Part shown: positions 51,341-59,710 of the stretch, in pieces
Position numbering within the stretch: the first letter of the stretch is position 1
Layout: each line of letters starts with the position of its first letter
Source of the DNA: MED-G105 sp039819085
GTDB taxonomy: Bacteria; Pseudomonadota; Alphaproteobacteria; Caulobacterales; Parvularculaceae
Assembly: GCA_039819085.1 (NCBI GenBank)
Contig: JBCBSQ010000009.1
Location: 1 to 64,000, forward strand
Reading direction: 5' to 3'
Length of the DNA stretch: 64,000 nt
Notes under the pieces: model-generated
What the model was told of the DNA's origin: nothing
Databases searched by the model: none
The model's input: only the letters and a program-made list of their open reading frames with translations
Made by a program: the position numbers and the translations under genes

Positions 51341-51805
51341 ATGGCAAATCAGGACAAGTCGAGCGGCGAACGGGTTTCCGGCGCGCCGCCTTTCCATCTT
51401 GCGATTCCGGTGCGGGATCTCGGCGCGGCCGAACGGTTCTATGGAGGCCTCATTGGCTGCGCGACCGGAAGGCGCAGCGAGCACTGGATCGACTTCGACT
51501 TTTTCGGCCACCAGCTCGTCACGCATCTGTCGGACGCGCAGGCGGGCGACGCGCGCAACCACGTCGATGGGGAGGAGGTGCCGGTCCGGCATTTTGGCGT
51601 CGTGCTGGACGGCGAGCGATGGGAGACCCTGACGGCGCGTCTTGTCGAGGCCGGCGCGGCGGGCGATCTGGAGGTGATTATTCCGCCGACGCTGCGCCAT
51701 GAGGGCGAGCCAGGCGAGCAAAGAGTGATGTTTGTGCGAGATCCGAGCGGCAACGCTCTGGAGTTCAAGACGCTGACGGACCCGGACGACCTATTCGCCG
51801 CGTAG
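51341..51805 (+). CDS. VOC-family (glyoxalase-like) protein
   Basis: 154 residues. The beta-alpha-beta modules of vicinal-oxygen-chelate proteins are clear: PFHLAIPVRDLGAAERFYGGLIGC and VRHFGVVLDGERWETLTARLVEAG, ending FVRDPSGNALEFKTL (metal-ligand Glu). Probably a dioxygenase or isomerase-like enzyme of unknown substrate. Confidence 0.9.
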   Translation: MANQDKSSGERVSGAPPFHLAIPVRDLGAAERFYGGLIGCATGRRSEHWIDFDFFGHQLVTHLSDAQAGDARNHVDGEEVPVRHFGVVLDGERWETLTARLVEAGAAGDLEVIIPPTLRHEGEPGEQRVMFVRDPSGNALEFKTLTDPDDLFAA

Positions 51806-51869
51806 GCGCAAGCGAACAGCCCCGACTACGCCAAGCGTCGATGGAGCGCCCGTTGCGGTTGGGCGGCCC

Positions 51870-52058
51870 CTACGTCAACAAAGCTGCGGCTTCTTCGACA
51901 CGCCAAAGCAGGCGCCTTTTGTCAGCATAGAGCCTAATCCCGGAGCTTGTCGCCGCCTTGAGGCTGTCGTCCAGCGTTGCTGAACGCTCGGCGCGTTCCT
52001 GGCGGTCAAGAGCAGTGAGCTGGAGCCAGGCCTTTCGGTTGTTCCCCGGCGCTTCAGA
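51870..52058 (-). pseudogene. Possible gene remnant
   Basis: A minus-strand open stretch of about 62 codons with protein-like composition (NNRKAWLQLTALDRQERAER, ending RLLWRVEEAAALLT before a TAG) but no start codon. An ATG in another frame just upstream (52084) suggests a frameshifted gene. No family recognised; chance is possible. Confidence 0.25.
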
Positions 52059-52267
52059 TTATCCGTACACCGCAATTTTATCATTAGCCGCGGCCGAGGG
52101 CGTTATTCCTGCGGGTAAGAGCGAACCTGTCGGCGCGCCAAACTAGACGCGTCGGAGAAAAAGTATCGGGGATTTCGGGTTCGCTCCCCGGAAGGCCGGA
52201 CTATGAGGCGGCCAATTCCAAGAAGACCCGGATACGAGGCAGGCTGAATAAGAGGGGGCCTGACAAA
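52059..52267. other. Remainder of the gene-free stretch before tRNA-Pro
   Basis: Together with the possible remnant, 51806-52267 contains no recognised gene. I see no repeat or terminator I can support here. Confidence 0.4.
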
Positions 52268-52344
52268 TGGTCGGAGTGGGGTGATTCGAACACCCGGCCC
52301 CTGCCTCCCGAAGACAGTGCTCTACCAGGCTGAGCTACACTCCG
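52268..52344 (-). tRNA. tRNA-Pro (anticodon CGG)
   Basis: Read on the minus strand: acceptor CGGAGTG pairs with CACTCCG, the D arm contains AGCTCAGCCTGGTAGAGC, the anticodon stem CTGTC/GGCAG encloses the loop TTCGGGA (anticodon CGG, G37), the T arm contains GGTTCGA-type GTTCGAATC, and CCA is encoded (52268-52270). Confidence 0.97.
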
Positions 52345-52355
52345 ACGAGCCGCGG

Positions 52356-52384
52356 GCTATAGCGAGCGGCGGGCGTGAAATCAA
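52356..52384 (-). promoter_or_regulatory. Promoter of tRNA-Pro
   Basis: On the minus strand TTGATT (52384-52379), a 17-base spacer and TATAGC (52361-52356) precede the tRNA by 11 bases. Confidence 0.6.
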
Positions 52385-52442
52385 TCGGTAAACGCGCCGC
52401 GGGCTGGCGCTTCGGCGTCGACGGCCGCGGACGGATGGCCCG

Positions 52443-52471
52443 TTGCGTCCGCCGGAGGAATTCGCTAGACC
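52443..52471 (+). promoter_or_regulatory. Promoter of tRNA-Gln
   Basis: TTGCGT (52443-52448), a 17-base spacer and TAGACC (52466-52471) lie 11 bases before the tRNA. Confidence 0.45.
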
Positions 52472-52482
52472 CGCGCCCTTCT

Positions 52483-52557
<75 letters not shown>

Positions 52558-53003
52558 TTCTTCACCTTACTTGCTCGCGCGAGGTTTGGACTTGCTCGCG
52601 CAAGGTTTGATCGCGCTGCGCTTGATCGATTGCCTTTAAGCTCAGCGTCTCTGTCGAACTGGAACAGATCGCCGGACGTGAGTGCGTCGCCCGCATCTTG
52701 CGCCAGCCGCGGGCCGGCGACTTTCAGCGAATGCAGTGTGGCGATGGCGAAGATTTCAAGATCCGATGCGACTTTCATGTGAAAAAGTAACATAATGTGC
52801 CTCAAAACTTTGATCGCCCCGTTGCAAAGGTCGATCGTTTCATCCAATCATGGGTGAGGGGTTGCATTCGGGGGTCCGGGCGTCGCTGTAGGTCGGCGCG
52901 ATTTCTCCTATACGGCTGCAATTCCACCTTATGCTTGGGCGCGCAGGCACGTCTTCGCGCGCCGTTGTCTTGAAGCCGAAGGAAACCGTTAGGTGAGGCA
53001 ATG
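52558..53003. other. Gene-free region between tRNA-Gln and the TonB operon
   Basis: About 445 bases. Two near-identical 21-base copies (ACTTGCTCGCGCGAGGTTTG and ACTTGCTCGCGCAAGGTTTG type) stand in tandem at about 52569-52611. The rest probably holds the TonB operon promoter. An antisense frame (52335-52847) crosses the tRNA and is not a gene. Confidence 0.5.
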
Positions 53004-53771
53004 ATGAAAAGTTTGAAGATCATGGCGTCAGCCGCGACGCTCGGCGTCGTTTTGGGCGGGATCGCCATGGCGCAGTTTAAGCCGGCGCTGAACGAAAGCC
53101 GGCAGATCGCGAACGCCGCGAAAGCCTCCCAACAGCGCATTGACCAGCTTGATGACGAAACGTCGTCGCTGGTGAACGATTACCGCGCGCAGCTCAAGCA
53201 GCTTGAATCGCTGCAAAGGTACAATGCGTCTCTGCAGCGGAATATCACCGCGCAAGAGGCTCAGATTGAGCGCCTGCGACAGGACATCGATAACGTATCG
53301 GGTCTTCAGCGGGCGGTTCAGCCCCTGATGGAGGACATGTTGGCGGCGCTTGGCGAGATTGTCGACGCTGACCTGCCTTTCCTTCTGGATGATCGGCGCG
53401 GCCGGGTGGAACGTCTGAACGCGGCGATGGGCAATCCGAGCGTTTCGGCGGCGCAGCGTTACCGCCTGATTGTCGAGGCCTACCAGATTGAGAATGAATA
53501 CGGCCGCACGATTGGCGCTTACGACGGCGTCATCGACGACAATGGCGAATCCTTGTCCGGGGAGTTCCTTCGAATTGGCCGCGTCGCGCTCGTCTTCAAG
53601 ACCCCTGACGATTCCGTTCTGAAGATCTACGACAAGGACGAGCGCAGCTGGGTTGACCTGAATAAGGGGACCTACCTCGCTGACATCAAGCTCGGCCTTC
53701 GCATGGCGAAAGAACAGACCGCGCCTAGCCTCCTTCCGATCCCCGTCAAAGCGCCCGTCACGGGCCAGTGA
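53004..53771 (+). CDS. DUF3450 family protein, TonB operon
   Basis: 255 residues: signal peptide (about 1-24), a long coiled coil (residues about 30-100, SRQIANAAKASQQRIDQLDD, LQRNITAQEAQIERLRQDID) and the DUF3450 domain (PLMEDMLAALGEIVDADLPF to the DLNKGTYLADIKLGLRMAKEQTAP ending). DUF3450 proteins lead TonB2-type operons. Two ATGs stand in tandem (53001, 53004); the second gives better spacing to GAGG. Confidence 0.92.
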   Translation: MKSLKIMASAATLGVVLGGIAMAQFKPALNESRQIANAAKASQQRIDQLDDETSSLVNDYRAQLKQLESLQRYNASLQRNITAQEAQIERLRQDIDNVSGLQRAVQPLMEDMLAALGEIVDADLPFLLDDRRGRVERLNAAMGNPSVSAAQRYRLIVEAYQIENEYGRTIGAYDGVIDDNGESLSGEFLRIGRVALVFKTPDDSVLKIYDKDERSWVDLNKGTYLADIKLGLRMAKEQTAPSLLPIPVKAPVTGQ

Positions 53772-53806
53772 GCCATCCGGCGAAGTTGAATAAGGAACTG
53801 AAAGCC

Positions 53807-55174
53807 ATGAAGTTCATGAAGCTTATCGGCCTGTCCGTTGTCGCCGGGATCGCCGCGGCCGCCGCTCCGGTCGGCGGGGTCGCCCAGGCCCAGGAACAGG
53901 TCACCCTCGACCAGGTGCTGCAGGCCATCCGTCGCGAAGGCTCCGAGGTGAGCGCGGAAAACCGCCAGCGCGAACAGCGTTTCCTTGCGGATCGCAACAA
54001 TCAGCGCGCGGAGCTTGCGCGGGCGCGCGGCCAGGTGGCCGCGGCCGAGGCTGAAAGCACGCGGCTTGAAGGCGCGCGCGATGCCAACGCGGAGACGATC
54101 GCCGAGCTCGACGCGGAACTCGCCGACAAGCAGGGCGAGTTCCAGGAGCTTTTCGGCGCGGCGCGGTCCGCCGCCGCTGAGCTCACCGCCGAGATTGAAT
54201 CATCACAGATCAGCGCGCAGTTCCCGGGCCGCTCTTCGGAGCTTCGCGAGGTTGCGCAGACCGAGACCTTGCCGACCGAGACCCAGCTTCGGTTCTTGTG
54301 GTCGACCTACGTTCAGCAGATCGCCGAGCAGGGCAAAGTGGCCAAGTTCACCGCGCAGGTCGCCCAGGCGGATGGATCGAGCCAGGCGACCGAGATTACC
54401 CGGATCGGGCCGTTCGTGTCGTTCTCTGATCGGAAGTTCCTTACTTATGACTCAGGCCAGGGGCAGCTGGAGTTTCTTGCTCGCCAGCCGGCCGGCAACA
54501 TCACCGGCATGGCCGGCGCTGTTGAACGCGCGACTGGCGGCGGGTTTACGCGCGGCGTGATCGACCCATCGCTCGGCACCCTGTTGAGCCTCGTTGTTGA
54601 AACGCCGTCCCCGCTTGAGCGCCTCGCGCAGGGCCGCCAGGTCGGCTACGCCATCGTGATCATCGCGATCCTTGGCTCGCTGCTCGGCGTCTATAAGTGG
54701 ATCACGCTGTCCATGACCGCTTCAGCGGTGAAGGGTCAGGTCCGCAAGCAGCGCGCGTCGAAAGGCAACCCGCTTGGCCGCGTCATGCTCGCGTATGAAG
54801 CGGCTCAGTCGAAAGACGTCGACACCGTGGCGTTGAAGCTTGACGACGCGATCCTGAAAGAGATCCCGCGTCTCGAAGGCGGCCTGAACCTCATCAAGGT
54901 GTTCGCCGCCGTGGCGCCGCTCATGGGTCTCCTCGGCACCGTCATCGGCATGATCAACACCTTCCAGGCGATCACGCTCTTCGGTACTGGCGATCCGCAG
55001 ATTATGGCGGGCGGCATCTCTGAAGCGCTTGTCACCACGGTGCTCGGCCTCATCGCCGCTATTCCGCTCCTGCTGCTGCACGCCTTCGCGAGCGGCGCGT
55101 CGAAGCGGGTGGCGCAGATCCTTGAGGAGCAGGCGGCGGGCATTGTCGCGGAGCATGCTGAGGGTCGGGCGTAA
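53807..55174 (+). CDS. MotA/TolQ/ExbB-family protein with periplasmic N-terminal domain (TtpC-like)
   Basis: 455 residues. A signal peptide (MKFMKLIGLSVVAGIAAAAA), a coiled-coil region (about 30-140), then a membrane segment (YAIVIIAILGSLLGVYKWI) and an ExbB core with AAVAPLMGLLGTVIGMINTFQAI and ALVTTVLGLIAAIPLLLLHAF. This matches TtpC, the extra ExbB-like protein of TonB2 systems. ATG 53807 has AAGGA upstream; GTG 53768 overlaps the preceding stop. Second gene of the operon. Confidence 0.9.
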   Translation: MKFMKLIGLSVVAGIAAAAAPVGGVAQAQEQVTLDQVLQAIRREGSEVSAENRQREQRFLADRNNQRAELARARGQVAAAEAESTRLEGARDANAETIAELDAELADKQGEFQELFGAARSAAAELTAEIESSQISAQFPGRSSELREVAQTETLPTETQLRFLWSTYVQQIAEQGKVAKFTAQVAQADGSSQATEITRIGPFVSFSDRKFLTYDSGQGQLEFLARQPAGNITGMAGAVERATGGGFTRGVIDPSLGTLLSLVVETPSPLERLAQGRQVGYAIVIIAILGSLLGVYKWITLSMTASAVKGQVRKQRASKGNPLGRVMLAYEAAQSKDVDTVALKLDDAILKEIPRLEGGLNLIKVFAAVAPLMGLLGTVIGMINTFQAITLFGTGDPQIMAGGISEALVTTVLGLIAAIPLLLLHAFASGASKRVAQILEEQAAGIVAEHAEGRA

Positions 55175-55210
55175 GCGCTTGTCCCTCCGGCTCTTCGGGA
55201 GACCCGACAG

Positions 55211-55747
55211 ATGCTAGAATTCTTGAACCCCCAAGTGGCTTATGACGCCCTTCGCGAATTCATTGCGGCGGGCGGGCCCGTCCTGATGGCGATCGGCGTC
55301 GTCACCTTCATCATGTGGGCGATGATCCTTGAACGTCTGATGTACTGGACGCTGGCGCATAATGGCGTCGTCAGCCGCGCCAAGCGGGCCTGGGCGGCGC
55401 GCTCGGACCGCAGCTCCTGGTACGCAACCGCCGTTCGGGAGAAGATCCTGTCCGAAGCGAAAGAACAGGCGAGCCAGTTCAACGGTCTCATTCGCGCGCT
55501 CGTGGCGGTGACGCCGCTGCTCGGGCTTCTCGGCACGGTGACCGGCATGGTCTTCGTCTTCGACGTAATGGCGGTGACGGGCTCGTCCAATGCGCGCCTG
55601 ATGGCGGCGGGCATCACCCGCGCGACGATCCCGACAATGGCGGGCCTCGTGGCCTCGTTGTCGGGCCTCATCTTCATCAACGGCTTTGAACAGTCGGTGA
55701 AAAAGGCGGTCGCGTCGCTTGGCGACGAACTGACCTTCGACGATTAA
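55211..55747 (+). CDS. exbB: ExbB-like proton channel protein
   Basis: 178 residues with three membrane segments: GGPVLMAIGVVTFIMWAMIL, VTPLLGLLGTVTGMVFVFDVM and ATIPTMAGLVASLSGLIFI. The proton channel partner of ExbD, transmitting the proton motive force to TonB. Compact, without a periplasmic domain, unlike the preceding TtpC-like gene. Confidence 0.94.
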   Translation: MLEFLNPQVAYDALREFIAAGGPVLMAIGVVTFIMWAMILERLMYWTLAHNGVVSRAKRAWAARSDRSSWYATAVREKILSEAKEQASQFNGLIRALVAVTPLLGLLGTVTGMVFVFDVMAVTGSSNARLMAAGITRATIPTMAGLVASLSGLIFINGFEQSVKKAVASLGDELTFDD

Positions 55748-55763
55748 CGGAGGGACGTTGGCT

Positions 55764-56186
55764 ATGAGCATGCGCCGACGCGGCACACGCCAGGAAGAAG
55801 CGGCGGACGTTAACGTCACGCCTCTCCTCGACATCGTCTTCATTATGCTGATCTTCTTCATCGTGACGGCGACGTTTTTGCGCGAAGAAGGCATCGACGT
55901 CAGAACGCCTGAGGACACGCCTGAAGAGCCTGAGACAACGCCGCCGCCGGCGCTTCTCTTGTCGGTACAGGAGGATGGCCTTGTCAGGGTGAACAATGTC
56001 CGCGTTATCGATCCGTTGTCGGTGACCCCCGTCGTTGAAGAATTCATGGCGCGCGAGCCGCAAGGGGTGGTGCTGGTGAACGCCGCGCCTACGGCGGAGG
56101 CCGGCGTTTCGGTGACGGTGATGGACCAGGCCTACGCCGGCAAGGCGGCGGCGGTGTCGATCGCGTTGCAGCAGGGCGCGGAGTAG
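55764..56186 (+). CDS. exbD: ExbD-like biopolymer transport protein (first copy)
   Basis: 140 residues. One membrane segment with the channel Asp: DVNVTPLLDIVFIMLIFFIVTATF. The periplasmic domain (RVIDPLSVTPVVEEFMAREPQGVVLV) follows. ATG 55764 is chosen with GGAGGG upstream. First of two ExbD genes in this operon. Confidence 0.94.
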   Translation: MSMRRRGTRQEEAADVNVTPLLDIVFIMLIFFIVTATFLREEGIDVRTPEDTPEEPETTPPPALLLSVQEDGLVRVNNVRVIDPLSVTPVVEEFMAREPQGVVLVNAAPTAEAGVSVTVMDQAYAGKAAAVSIALQQGAE

Positions 56187-56429
56187 AGCGCTCGGGCGCT
56201 GCGCTCGAACGCAGTGTGTTGCGTGGCGGCGCGCTGGCCCCGGCGGGCGATCGGGTGAGAGCGCGCTGGCGAACAAACAAGCCAGGGACAGGCGGCTCGC
56301 TGGCCGCTCGCCCCGCCAAAGGCCAAGAAGAGAACGGCCAAGAAGAGAACGGCCAAGAAGAGCATGCCGGATGACCGGCGAGTTAAGCGGCCGATGTTCA
56401 GGGTCGCATGAAGGTAGCGGAGCCGGGTT
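56187..56429 (+). repeat. Spacer between the exbD copies with a 15-bp tandem repeat
   Basis: The 243-base spacer holds three adjacent copies of GGCCAAGAAGAGAAC (56321-56335, 56336-56350, 56351-56365; the last differs at its end). No gene is apparent. Confidence 0.75.
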
Positions 56430-56837
56430 ATGGCGAGATCACGGTACGGAAGCGGCGGTGGAGACGAAGACGACGTCAATGTCACGCCGCTTCTCGACAT
56501 TGTCTTCATCATGCTGATTTTCTTCATCGTCACGTCGACGTTCGTGAAGGAGCCAGGCGTCGAGATCGAGCGGCCTGACGCGCAAACGGCGACGGAGCGC
56601 AAGCTTGCGTCCATCCTGGTCGCGATCACCGCAGAAAACGAGATCTGGATCAATAAGGACGAGGTTGAGCTCGATGAGGTGCGTCTCGCCGTTGAGGCGC
56701 TCAAGCGTGAGAACCCGAAAGGGACGGCGGCGATCCAGGTCGATTCTCGCGCGGATACTCGGTTCCTTGTCGAGGTCGCGGATCAGATCCGCGCTGCGGG
56801 CGTTACTGATATCGCCGTTTCAACTGAAGAATCGTAG
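56430..56837 (+). CDS. exbD: ExbD-like biopolymer transport protein (second copy)
   Basis: 135 residues. The membrane segment again carries the channel Asp (DVNVTPLLDIVFIMLIFFIVTSTF), almost identical to that of the first copy, but the periplasmic domain differs (VEIERPDAQTATERKLASILVA to FLVEVADQIRAAGVTDIAV). The two copies are paralogues, not identical duplicates. The spacer upstream holds a 15-bp tandem repeat. Confidence 0.94.
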   Translation: MARSRYGSGGGDEDDVNVTPLLDIVFIMLIFFIVTSTFVKEPGVEIERPDAQTATERKLASILVAITAENEIWINKDEVELDEVRLAVEALKRENPKGTAAIQVDSRADTRFLVEVADQIRAAGVTDIAVSTEES

Positions 56838-56852
56838 GGTTAGGAGCGTCAC

Positions 56853-57452
56853 ATGGGATCGATCTTGCGACTGTTGATCGGACTGCCCGGCGCCGCGGCG
56901 GTGACGGTGTTTTTGTTCCTGTTCATGAAGTTCGCCATCACCGGCGAAACCCGGCTCGAAGAAGAAAAGGCGGCCATCAATATCGATATTACCGCCCAGA
57001 TGCAGGACACCGATATCTCCAACCTGAATCAGGACATCAAGCGGCCGACGCTCGACACGCCCCCGCCGCCGCCGCCCGCGGTGACGGACCCGTCGAACCG
57101 GCCGGCGCTTGACGGCGTTCAGGCGGCGGTGCCGACGCTCGACACGAACCTGAACATCGGCACGGGCTTCAACCCGGATCGTGACGCGCAGCCGCTGGTT
57201 CGGATCCCGCCTCAATATCCTGAGCGGTGCATGTCCAGGGCGAAGGCGACCGAGACGGTCTTCGTTGAGTTCGACGTGACGCCGGATGGCACAGTGACAA
57301 ACGTGCGGGTGCTTGACTCCACGAATTCCTGCCTCAATCGCGCCGCTGTTCGATCGGTGGAGCGGTGGAAGTATCAGCCGAAGATTGTCGACAACACGGC
57401 GCAGGCGCGTCGCGGCGTGCAGACGGCGATCACCTTCCAGCTCGCCGAGTGA
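56853..57452 (+). CDS. tonB: TonB-like energy transducer
   Basis: 199 residues: an N-terminal membrane anchor (AAAVTVFLFLFMKFAITGE), a short Pro-rich linker (TPPPPPPAVTDPSNRP) and the TonB C-terminal domain (IPPQYPERCMSRAKATETVFVEFDVTPDGTVTNVRVLD, RSVERWKYQPKIV). The linker is short, as in the TonB2 type. It delivers energy to outer-membrane receptors; no receptor gene lies in the window. Confidence 0.95.
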   Translation: MGSILRLLIGLPGAAAVTVFLFLFMKFAITGETRLEEEKAAINIDITAQMQDTDISNLNQDIKRPTLDTPPPPPPAVTDPSNRPALDGVQAAVPTLDTNLNIGTGFNPDRDAQPLVRIPPQYPERCMSRAKATETVFVEFDVTPDGTVTNVRVLDSTNSCLNRAAVRSVERWKYQPKIVDNTAQARRGVQTAITFQLAE

Positions 57453-57516
57453 CGGCCCAGGGATCTGGCCGCAGGCGGCGGCGTTGGGAATTCAAAAAGC
57501 GTAGGGCGACGACAAA

Positions 57517-59124
57517 ATGTTGAAGAAGCCAATTGCCAGCCTGATGTTTTGTTACGCCGCCGCGTTCGGCGCTGGCGTCATGTTCATTGCGGCCCCGCTG
57601 CCTGCGGTCGCGCAGGAGGATGGCGAGCAGCAACCACGTCGACGCTCGGAAACCTTGTCGCCGGCGACCGGACGGGTGCTTCAGGGCGTCTTTGAGCTGA
57701 TCCAGGCGGAGCAGTTTCGCGAGGCGCTGACCGAAGTGAACGCCTTCGTCAACAGCGGACGGTTTCAGAACGCAAAAGCGTACGACAAGGCGCAGACGCT
57801 TGAGATCCGTGGTCAGATCTACGTGAACCTGGAGAACTACCGCGCGGCGCTGAGCGACTTTCAGGCGGCGATCCAGACCGGCGGCTTCCCGCCGGATAGA
57901 AACAATCAGCTTCGATACAATGTCGCGCAGATCTATTTTCAGCTTGAACAGTACCAGCAGGCGATCAACGGCCTGAACGAATGGATTCGCGCCAACCAGC
58001 AGTCCGGCGGCACAGTTGATCCGAATGCGTATTATCTCTTGGCGGCTGCTTACACGCAGGTCTCGCCTCCGAACTACCGCGCGGCGGTCGGACCTGCGGA
58101 ACGAGTTTTGCAATTGCGCTCAGCCGAGCCGAAGAAGGGCGACTTCGATCTTCTAAACCTGATTTATTCAGAACTCGGAGAGAATACGAAGCGCGGCGCG
58201 CTGCTTGAGCGGATGATCAACCTCTTCCCGAGCGAGCGCAGCTATTGGGCCCAGCTTGCGGGACTCTACTCCAGCACCGGACGCGATCAGGAAGCTTTCG
58301 CGGTGCTGGAGGTCGCCTATCGCGCAGGACTCATCGAGCGTGAAGGGCAGATCATCACGCTCGTCAATTACTATTCATTCTTCGACAATCCTTATCGCGG
58401 CGCGAAACTCCTTGAGCGGGAGATGACCGCCGGCCGGGTGAAGCGGAACCTGCAGAACCTCATTCTCTTGTCGCAGCTCTACAGCCAGTCGCGCGAACAG
58501 AAGCGCGCGATCCCGGTGCTCCGCGAAGCGTCTCAGATGTCGAACAAGGGCGAGTTGTCCTATCGCCTCGGCCAGGTGTTGCTTGCTGACGAACAGTATC
58601 GCGCCGCCGAGCGGGCGCTTCAGTCCGCGCTGAATAAGGGCGGGATGAGCTCGCGCCAAACCGGCGACGCCTGGATGCTTCTTGGCACGGCGCAGTTCAG
58701 CCAGGCGGGACCGGGCGACCGCGCAATCAGGGCGCGCGCGCGACGGTCATTCGTGAATGCGACCCGTTACGAAGCTTCAAGACGTCAGGCGAGCGATTGG
58801 GTGGTCTATATTGACGCCATCACCCAGACGGAAGAAGCGCAGGACGAACTTGAGCGCCAGCAGCGTATCCAGGCCGTGCGGGACAATATCGAGCGCCTCC
58901 GCACTCAGCTCCAGGTCTGCCGGCTGCAGGGCGGCGGCGAAGACTGCAATGAGTTTGACCAGCGGATCGCCGAGGCGCGCGAAGAACTCGAGACTCTCGA
59001 AAAGCGTGGCGGCGATGAAGAAGCTGCGGCTGAAGAGGGCGACGGTGACGAGACCGCCGCAGAAGAGGCCGACGGCGCTGACGACGCCGCCGAGGAGGAA
59101 GACGCGTCGGACGACGAGGAGTAG
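57517..59124 (+). CDS. TPR-repeat protein of the TonB operon
   Basis: 535 residues. Signal peptide (about 1-30), then a run of TPR-like helical repeats (residues about 50-440; YDKAQTLEIRGQIYVNLENYRAALSDF, NQLRYNVAQIYFQLEQYQQAI). The C-terminal 60 residues are almost wholly Glu/Asp/Ala and disordered. TPR proteins usually close this type of TonB operon; probably periplasmic, perhaps organising the complex. Confidence 0.92.
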   Translation: MLKKPIASLMFCYAAAFGAGVMFIAAPLPAVAQEDGEQQPRRRSETLSPATGRVLQGVFELIQAEQFREALTEVNAFVNSGRFQNAKAYDKAQTLEIRGQIYVNLENYRAALSDFQAAIQTGGFPPDRNNQLRYNVAQIYFQLEQYQQAINGLNEWIRANQQSGGTVDPNAYYLLAAAYTQVSPPNYRAAVGPAERVLQLRSAEPKKGDFDLLNLIYSELGENTKRGALLERMINLFPSERSYWAQLAGLYSSTGRDQEAFAVLEVAYRAGLIEREGQIITLVNYYSFFDNPYRGAKLLEREMTAGRVKRNLQNLILLSQLYSQSREQKRAIPVLREASQMSNKGELSYRLGQVLLADEQYRAAERALQSALNKGGMSSRQTGDAWMLLGTAQFSQAGPGDRAIRARARRSFVNATRYEASRRQASDWVVYIDAITQTEEAQDELERQQRIQAVRDNIERLRTQLQVCRLQGGGEDCNEFDQRIAEAREELETLEKRGGDEEAAAEEGDGDETAAEEADGADDAAEEEDASDDEE

Positions 59125-59710
59125 GCTCTTCGCTGTTTCGCGATAGCTGAAACGAGTTCCTCCCGCGCAGCGCGGCCCTCCAGCAGGTTGGCGACGTCGC
59201 GAGTTAATGCTCATACGGAATAGCGAGCTCGCAAACAGTCAGCTCACGTGCGTTGATGTGACATGAACGCCGCGCGTCTTTCCCCTCGCGTTCGGGTGCG
59301 AGCAGGGCGTCCGAAGATATCAGACAGTGCCCTTGGTTGACTTTTCAGGTCGCGAATGAATGAGCCGACGCCCCGTCTGGCCGGGTCAGTTGCTGCTCCT
59401 AACCCGCGTGCGGCGCCCGCGATACGCCGCTGCAACGTCTCAAAGACGCTCAGAGTTTTGGATGTGTTCCCTGGTCAGCAGGGTGTCTGCGTCGCCTGCA
59501 ATAAAAGGCCTTGCCTGGCGTTCGAGACGCCGCGAGCAAGTTGGCGGAAAGGCAAGGCCAGTACACTGTAAAAATCAGGACACAAATCAGGACACAAATC
59601 AGCATACGGGGCAAATCACTGGACGCGGAAGCAATTCCCGTCACAGAAATTGCGGACCGACCGACGTTCCGTCCGCCGGTCCCTTTTGTTTGCCGTCAAA
59701 CGAACGCCGT
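59125..59710. other. Gene-free region with an inverted repeat and 12-bp tandem repeats
   Basis: 586 bases between the convergent TPR and etfA genes. A 10-bp inverted repeat GGCCTTGCCT / AGGCAAGGCC spans 59507-59559 with a 33-base spacer. Three tandem copies of AAATCAGGACAC follow at 59572-59607 (the last imperfect). Open frames here are Arg-rich and motif-free. Likely remnants or a structured 3' region. Confidence 0.5.
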
